Origin: JAAZVM01 sp041642635
GTDB taxonomy: Bacteria; Patescibacteriota; Gracilibacteria; BD1-5; UBA6164
Assembly: GCA_041642635.1 (NCBI GenBank)
Contig: JBEPWB010000036.1
Location: forward strand, 1-11,449
DNA: 11,449 nucleotides
Direction of reading: 5' to 3'
Within the stretch, counting starts at the first letter, position 1. The number at the start of each line of letters is the position of its first letter. The notes beneath the pieces are model-generated. The model was not told where the DNA came from, ran no database searches, and was given only the letters and a program-made list of their open reading frames with translations. Shown here piece after piece: positions 7,895-11,449 of this stretch. A program made the translations under genes and the position numbers.

Positions 7895-8137
7895 ATGAAA
7901 TATATAGAAAGTTTATTATTAGAAGAAAAAGAAGATTGACTTGAAAAAATAAATCACGAAATAAATAGAATAAATGATTTAATGATAGAATACAGAAGTA
8001 TTATTAACGATATAATAAAAAATGACTTAAGATATGAATATCAATTAGAAAAATACAGAGATAAAATTAAAGAAAAAGAAGAATTTTTAAAAAAATGTAT
8101 AGAAATTAAAAAGATTATTTTAGGTACGATTGATTAA
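7895..8137 (+). CDS. Small coiled-coil protein, 80 residues
   Basis: No family is recognised. Apart from its last few residues it is a charged helix with heptad-like spacing of Leu/Ile: MKYIESLLLEEKEDGLEKIN, then NRINDLMIEYRSIINDIIKN, then a Lys/Glu-rich stretch ending KIILGTID. One Gly is TGA. There are no membrane or signal sequences. The ATG lies 2 nt after the stop of the CYTH gene, so it is translationally coupled and last in the cluster. The start of the next transcript lies just behind its stop: a TTGATT hexamer overlaps its last codons. Its role is unknown; a scaffold or partner for the preceding enzymes is a guess. Confidence 0.75.
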
Positions 8138-8160
8138 GAATTTTTGAAAAAATTTATAAT
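8130..8160 (+). promoter_or_regulatory. Promoter of the pseudoknotted RNA candidate
   Basis: TATAAT at 8155-8160 lies in the context TTTATAATTAAAA, which recurs exactly at 8399-8411 before the second RNA candidate. TTGATT at 8130-8135 is 19 nt upstream. Transcription would begin near 8167, just before the first stem. Confidence 0.45.
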
Positions 8161-8166
8161 TAAAAT

Positions 8167-8281
8167 TTAAAAATTATCTTCGATGTGTATCAATGGGATT
8201 CTTAAGGGTGAGATTTCGCCATTGAATCGAAAGAAAAAACGTTGCAGATTGTGAGCGAAAGTTCGAACCCTTGAGTATTAT
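8167..8281 (+). ncRNA. Candidate structured RNA with a pseudoknot; family unknown
   Basis: This gene-free segment is clearly richer in G+C than its surroundings, which in AT-rich genomes marks folded RNA. Stem 1 is TTCGAT plus TCAATGG (8179-8184 and 8190-8196) with CCATTGA plus ATCGAA (8219-8231), giving 13 bp with one 5-nt bulge. Its loop contains CTTAAGGGT (8201-8209), which pairs with ACCCTTGAG (8267-8275) beyond stem 1 as a 9-bp pseudoknot. ATTTCG (8213-8218) can extend the contact to CGAAAG (8256-8261). No tRNA, tmRNA, SRP or RNase P signature is present. It could be a small RNA or an aptamer. An A/T-rich codon pattern is absent, so I do not read it as protein. Confidence 0.5.
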
Positions 8282-8283
8282 TG

Positions 8284-8305
8284 GTACTTTTCATATGAAA
8301 AGTAC
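8284..8305. repeat. Perfect 22-nt palindrome beside a TATAAT box (operator candidate)
   Basis: The sequence is GTACTTTTCAT followed at once by its exact reverse complement. No T run follows it, so it is a poor terminator. A perfect TATAAT (8309-8314) begins 4 nt downstream, so the palindrome covers the -35 region of that promoter. This fits a dimeric regulator site. Confidence 0.5.
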
Positions 8306-8308
8306 AGA

Positions 8309-8314
8309 TATAAT
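8309..8314 (+). promoter_or_regulatory. TATAAT -10 box downstream of the palindrome
   Basis: It is a perfect -10 hexamer. The -35 region is taken up by the palindrome and has no clear TTGACA-like match. It may serve the lipoprotein-ileS operon together with, or instead of, the box at 8401. Confidence 0.35.
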
Positions 8315-8349
8315 AATTCATTAGAATAAAATATTTAATTAAATAATGG

Positions 8350-8382
8350 TATTTAGTGAAATAATAATATTTAGTGAAATAA
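8350..8382. repeat. Two direct copies of a 15-nt unit, 18 nt apart
   Basis: TATTTAGTGAAATAA occurs at 8350-8364 and again at 8368-8382. The 18-nt period is close to two helical turns, so both copies face the same side of the DNA. They lie between two -10 boxes upstream of the lipoprotein-ileS operon. The rest of 8315-8393 holds nothing else I can identify. Confidence 0.55.
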
Positions 8383-8393
8383 ATTTTACTCTC

Positions 8394-8415
8394 TTACTTT
8401 TATAATTAAAAGTAA
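8394..8415. repeat. Inverted repeat overlapping a TATAAT box
   Basis: TTACTTTTA (8394-8402) and TAAAAGTAA (8407-8415) flank TAAT. The centre forms a perfect TATAAT (8401-8406), so the hairpin coincides with a promoter -10. As no T run follows, an operator or start-site structure is more likely than a terminator. No good -35 hexamer lies 17 nt upstream. Confidence 0.45.
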
Positions 8416-8500
8416 CAAAACTTTTAGGGGTTTTCGAACTAGCTGGTAAAATTCTGTTACTTACGAGAAGTAATCACTATCTCAACCCCTAAGACCCCAT
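8412..8500 (+). ncRNA. Candidate structured leader RNA of the lipoprotein-ileS operon
   Basis: This is a second G+C-rich island. A 9-bp closing stem TTAGGGGTT / AACCCCTAA (8424-8432 and 8484-8492) encloses TTCGAACTAGCTGGTAAAAT and a hairpin TTACTT-ACGAG-AAGTAA (8457-8473). It starts about 10 nt after a TATAAT and has no terminator, so the RNA should continue into the lipoprotein gene at 8548. It shares GTAACAAAA, GAACTAGCT and TGGTAA, in that order, with the riboswitch-like leader at 6232-6446. It is not a tRNA on either strand: no T-arm forms. Function is unknown; cis control of the operon is the simplest reading. Confidence 0.45.
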
Positions 8501-8547
8501 GGATGTTTTAAGAAAATAATTAAAAAATAGTAATTAATTAAAAAATT

Positions 8548-8913
8548 ATGAAAAAAATAATATTAATAATTTCAATGTTGTTTATAATAAGTTCTTGTTC
8601 AAATCCAGAAGATACTGAAAAAATTAAAGAATTAGAAAATAAAATAAATAATTTAGAAAAACAAATAGAATGAATAATTTTAAAGGAAAATGAATTAATA
8701 AAAAAAATAGATAAAAAGCCTGAAGAAACATATAATAAATTATATGACGAAATAATATGTAAATTATCAGAATCTATTTATTCAGAAAGAGAAATGATAG
8801 CATGATATACCATGAATAAATGGTGAGAAAATCCTTATGATGAAAAATACTCAAAATGAGTAAAAAATCCAATAACTACTAATAAAAATTTATTAATTTT
8901 TTGTAACAAATAA
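8548..8913 (+). CDS. Small predicted lipoprotein with coiled coil, 121 residues
   Basis: The protein starts with a lipoprotein signal: MKK, hydrophobic IILIISMLFII, then lipobox ISSC with Cys17 followed by Ser-Asn, after which the chain should be lipidated and exported. Residues about 22-62 are a Lys/Glu-rich coiled coil (KIKELENKINNLEKQIEGII). The C-terminal part has conserved-looking aromatic and Gly residues (MIAGYTMNKWGENPYDEKYS) and ends in Cys-Asn-Lys. Gly in this region is mostly TGA. I recognise no family. Its stop is 15 nt before the ileS ATG with no terminator between, so the two share a transcript behind a long structured leader. Pairing an envelope protein with a tRNA synthetase gives no functional clue; it may be a chance neighbour. 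Confidence 0.8.
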
Positions 8914-8928
8914 CCAACAAATAAACCT

Positions 8929-11449
8929 ATGAAATTTAAACAAGTAAACCAAAAACAATCTTTTCCAAAACTGGAAGAAGAAATGATAAAATTTTGGGAT
9001 GAAGAAAAAATATTTGAAAAATCTGTTGAGAACAGAGAATGAAGTGAGGAATTTAATTTTTATGATGGTCCTCCATTTGCAACTGGGACTCCGCATTACG
9101 GTCATATTTTGGCTGGGACAATAAAAGATGTTATTCCTAGATACCAAACTATGGCTTGAAAAAAAGTTGAGAGAAAATTTGGTTGGGATACTCATGGGTT
9201 ACCGATTGAAAATATTGTTGAGAAAAAGTTAGATATTACTTGAAAAGAAGATCTAGAAGAAAGAGTTTGAGTTTTTGCTTTTAATGAAGAATGTAGAAAA
9301 AATGTTTTTTGATATGTTGATGTTTGGGAAAAAACAGTAAAAAGAATGTGAAGATGGGTAGATATGGAGAACGATTATAAAACTATGGATACAGATTTTA
9401 TGGAATCTGTTTGGTGGGTTTTTAAAGAACTTTATAAAAAATGATTAATTTATGAAGGTTACAGAGTTGTTCCATACAGTGTTTGAATGGCTACTCCCCT
9501 TTCTAACTTTGAAGTAAATCAATGATATAAAGACAAACAAGACAAAACTGTAACTGTAAAATTCAGAGTAAAATGAAACGAAAGAAAATACTTGCTTGCT
9601 TGGACTACAACTCCTTGGACTTTGGTAGCAAATCTTTGATTAGCAGTTGGTGCAGATTTGGATTACAGTGAAATACTTGATAAAAAAACTTGAGAAACTT
9701 ATGTTTTGGCAAGTGATAGAATAAAAGATTATTATAAACAACCTAAAAATGAGACCGGTCTAGATGAGAGACCGGTCTCGGGAACAGATGAGTATACTTT
9801 AATCAGAGAATACAAAGGTAAATGTTTAGTATGAATAAAATATGAACCTATTTTTGATGACTTTATAGTTTGAATGGAAGCATGATTATTACCAAAAGAA
9901 ATAAGTCTTGGTAAAAATGCTTTTAGCGTTGTATTAGGTCATCATGTAACAACTGAATCTGGTACTGGTATAGTTCATATGGCTCCAGCTTATTGAGAAG
10001 ATGATTACCAAATCTGACAAGAAAATGATCTTGGTTTTGTTTATCATATAAATGATGCTTGAAAAACTTGTAATTTATTAAATGATAACTGAATCTGGGT
10101 TTTTGATTATAACGAAAAAGCACTTAATGATTTAAAAGAAAAATGAGTAGTTGTAAAAATATCTACTATAAATCACTCTTATCCACATTGCTGGAGAAGT
10201 TGAGTTCCATTAATTTATAGGGCAATTAGCGCTTGGTATGTTGATGTAACTGCAATAAAAGAAAAAATGATAACTAGTAACCAAAATATAAATTGGGTAC
10301 CAGACGAAATAAAAAATGGTAGAATGTGAAAATGGTTAGAATGAGCAAAAGATTGGAATATTTCTAGAAATAGATATTGGGGATCTGCTATTCCTGTTTG
10401 GCAAAATGAAGACAAAACTGAAGAAGTTTGTATTGGTTCTATAAAAGAATTATATGAGCTAAACAAAGATTTTGGAGATATAGAGATAAAAGATTCTAAA
10501 TATATTTATACAAAAACTGGAGAAGAAGTAGATTTACACAAACATTTTGTAGATGATATTCTAATAAAAAATCCAAAAACTGGTAATACTTTAAAAAGAA
10601 TTCCTGAAGTTTTAGATTGTTGGTTTGAAAGTGGTTCTATGCCATATGCTAGCAAACACTTCCCTTTTGAATGACAAGAAGATTTCAAATTTCCAGCTGA
10701 TTTTATAGCTGAATGACTTGACCAAACTAGAGGTTGGTTTTATACTCTTATAATTCTTTGAGTTGCTCTTTATGATGTTGCTCCAATGAAAAATGTAATA
10801 GTTAACTGAATAGTTTTAGCAGAAGATGGTCACAAAATGTCAAAATCAAAACAAAATTATCCAGATCCACAATTAATTTTTGATAAATATTGAGCTGATG
10901 CGATGAGATTTTATTTGATGAATTCTCCAGTAGTTGAAGCGCAAGATTTGAGATTTATGGAATCATGAGTTGAAGAAGTAATCAAAAAAGTGATTTTACC
11001 TTTTTGGAATACTTATAGTTTTTTTACAACTTATGCTAATATTGATAATTTTTCACCTGCAGGATTGGATAAAAATAATTTATCTAATAACTTAGATAAA
11101 TGGCTAATTTCAGAGCTAAACGAATTAACAAAAGAAGTTTGAAAAGGTTTTGAAGAATACAAACTGAACGAAGCTGCAAAACCAATAGTAAAATTTATGG
11201 ATAATTTGACTAATTGGTACATAAGAAGATCTAGAAAAAGATTCTGGAAAACTGAAAATGACGGTGACAAACTAGAAGCATACGAAACTCTATATTTTAC
11301 TTTGTTAGAAGTTACAAAAATAATAGCTCCATTTATGCCTTTTGTAAGTGAATATATTTACAAAAATTTAACTGGTGAACAATCTGTACATTTGGCTGAT
11401 TTTCCAAAATATGATGAAAATTTAATTGATACTGAGTTAAACAAAGATA
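8929..11449 (+). CDS. ileS: Isoleucyl-tRNA synthetase, eukaryotic-like (IleS2) type, C-terminus outside window
   Basis: This cytosolic enzyme charges tRNA-Ile with isoleucine. The window shows 840 residues, with the frame open at the right edge; about 200 more are expected. The class I motif is PHYGH at 55-59, in the context YDGPPFATGTPHYGHILAG, followed by TIKDVIPRYQTMAGKK and KFGWDTHGLPIE. The CP1 editing domain has WTTTPWTL, GTGIVHMAPAYGEDD and an HCWR motif. GLDQTRGWFYTL and KMSKS (636-640, in HKMSKSKQNYPDP) complete the catalytic core, and the anticodon-binding domain begins with FWNTYSF. The wording of HIGH and KMSKS regions matches the eukaryotic/IleS2 branch rather than the usual bacterial IleS1. 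Many conserved Gly are TGA, which makes this gene a strong proof of the code. The ATG follows the lipoprotein stop by 15 nt without a Shine-Dalgarno. A GC-rich palindrome adds in-frame residues at 275-284. Confidence 0.97.
9751..9780 (+). repeat. GC-rich palindromic insert inside ileS
   Basis: The 12-mer GAGACCGGTCTC is self-complementary and is present at 9768-9779, with an 11/12 copy at 9751-9762. Together they form an 11-bp hairpin (9751-9761 with 9769-9779) with a 7-nt loop. The stretch is about 60% G+C in a gene near 30%. It encodes in frame ETGLDERPVS using codons that are rare nearby (ACC, CCG, GTC, TCG). It lies in the CP1 editing region between a Lys/Tyr-rich linker and the next strand, where length variation is tolerated. 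Confidence 0.75.

Noticed and set aside
8183..8329. A 48-codon frame (ATG to TAA, one TGA) over the pseudoknotted RNA
   Set aside because: Its codons (CGA, CGT, GGG, AAG, TCG) are unlike the AGA/TGA/AAA-rich usage of all nearby genes. It runs through the palindrome and promoter, and base pairing explains the sequence better. A peptide is not fully excluded.
8424..8492. A tRNA gene: 7-nt-like acceptor stem, AGCTGGTA D-loop-like string and a 5-bp stem with 7-nt loop
   Set aside because: No T-arm or TTCGA loop is in the right place, position 33 of the supposed anticodon loop would be A rather than T, and neither strand folds into a cloverleaf.
8167..8512. tmRNA, SRP RNA or RNase P RNA
   Set aside because: None of the signature sequences (GGAAG/AGCAG of SRP, GAGGAAAGTCC and ACAGAA of RNase P, the tmRNA acceptor end with CCA) could be found on either strand.
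8893..11270. Several minus-strand open frames within ileS
   Set aside because: They are shadows of the plus-strand synthetase, whose HIGH, editing and KMSKS motifs are continuous.

Overview
This is AT-rich DNA (by eye roughly 25-30% G+C) from an organism that reads UGA as glycine (translation table 25). That points to the Gracilibacteria / Absconditabacteria (BD1-5 / SR1) branch of the candidate phyla radiation. The evidence is internal. In-frame TGA falls at invariant glycines: all three glycines of an ABC Walker A motif, both glycines of the LSGGE signature, the GDSL motif of an SGNH hydrolase, the DxDGT and GDGDSD motifs of a HAD phosphatase, and many conserved positions of an isoleucyl-tRNA synthetase. 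TGG is still used for Trp, so this is not code 4. Every CDS here ends in TAA, and Shine-Dalgarno sequences are essentially absent. Read with the standard code, most of these genes would look like rows of short fragments.

Layout. Positions 1-2196 (minus strand) hold a tight three-gene operon: a TesA-like SGNH hydrolase made as a lipoprotein, then a LolD/YbbA-type ABC ATPase, then an FtsX/YbbP-type permease that runs off the left edge. A divergent promoter region at about 2197-2278 separates it from a plus-strand O-antigen-ligase-like membrane protein (2279-3919). Next come a RidA-family protein (3967-4401) with its own near-consensus promoter and a terminator, a 448-residue protein of uncertain function with faint RelA/SpoT-like features (4483-5829), and a 78-residue hypothetical protein (5933-6169) with a strong terminator.

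Positions 6232-6446 carry no gene but form a riboswitch-like element. The pentamer AAAGC and its complement GCTTT each occur twice, in the order needed for an aptamer closing helix, an antiterminator and a very strong intrinsic terminator that exclude one another. Behind it lies a four-gene cluster with 3-5 nt gaps: a 77-residue helical protein, a HAD phosphatase, a CYTH/ThTPase-like triphosphate hydrolase and an 80-residue coiled-coil protein (6466-8137).

Positions 8138-8547 are non-coding and visibly richer in G+C than their surroundings. They hold a pseudoknotted RNA candidate (about 8167-8281), a perfect 22-nt palindrome beside a TATAAT box, an 18-nt-spaced direct repeat, an inverted repeat overlapping another TATAAT, and a second hairpin RNA (about 8412-8500) lying in the leader of the last operon. 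That operon is a small coiled-coil lipoprotein (8548-8913) followed by a eukaryotic-type (IleS2-like) ileS (8929 to the right edge), which carries a GC-rich palindromic in-frame insert at 9751-9780.

The parts most likely to be undescribed are the three RNA elements, the palindromic insert in ileS, and the lipoprotein form of the TesA-YbbA-YbbP module in a code-25 lineage.
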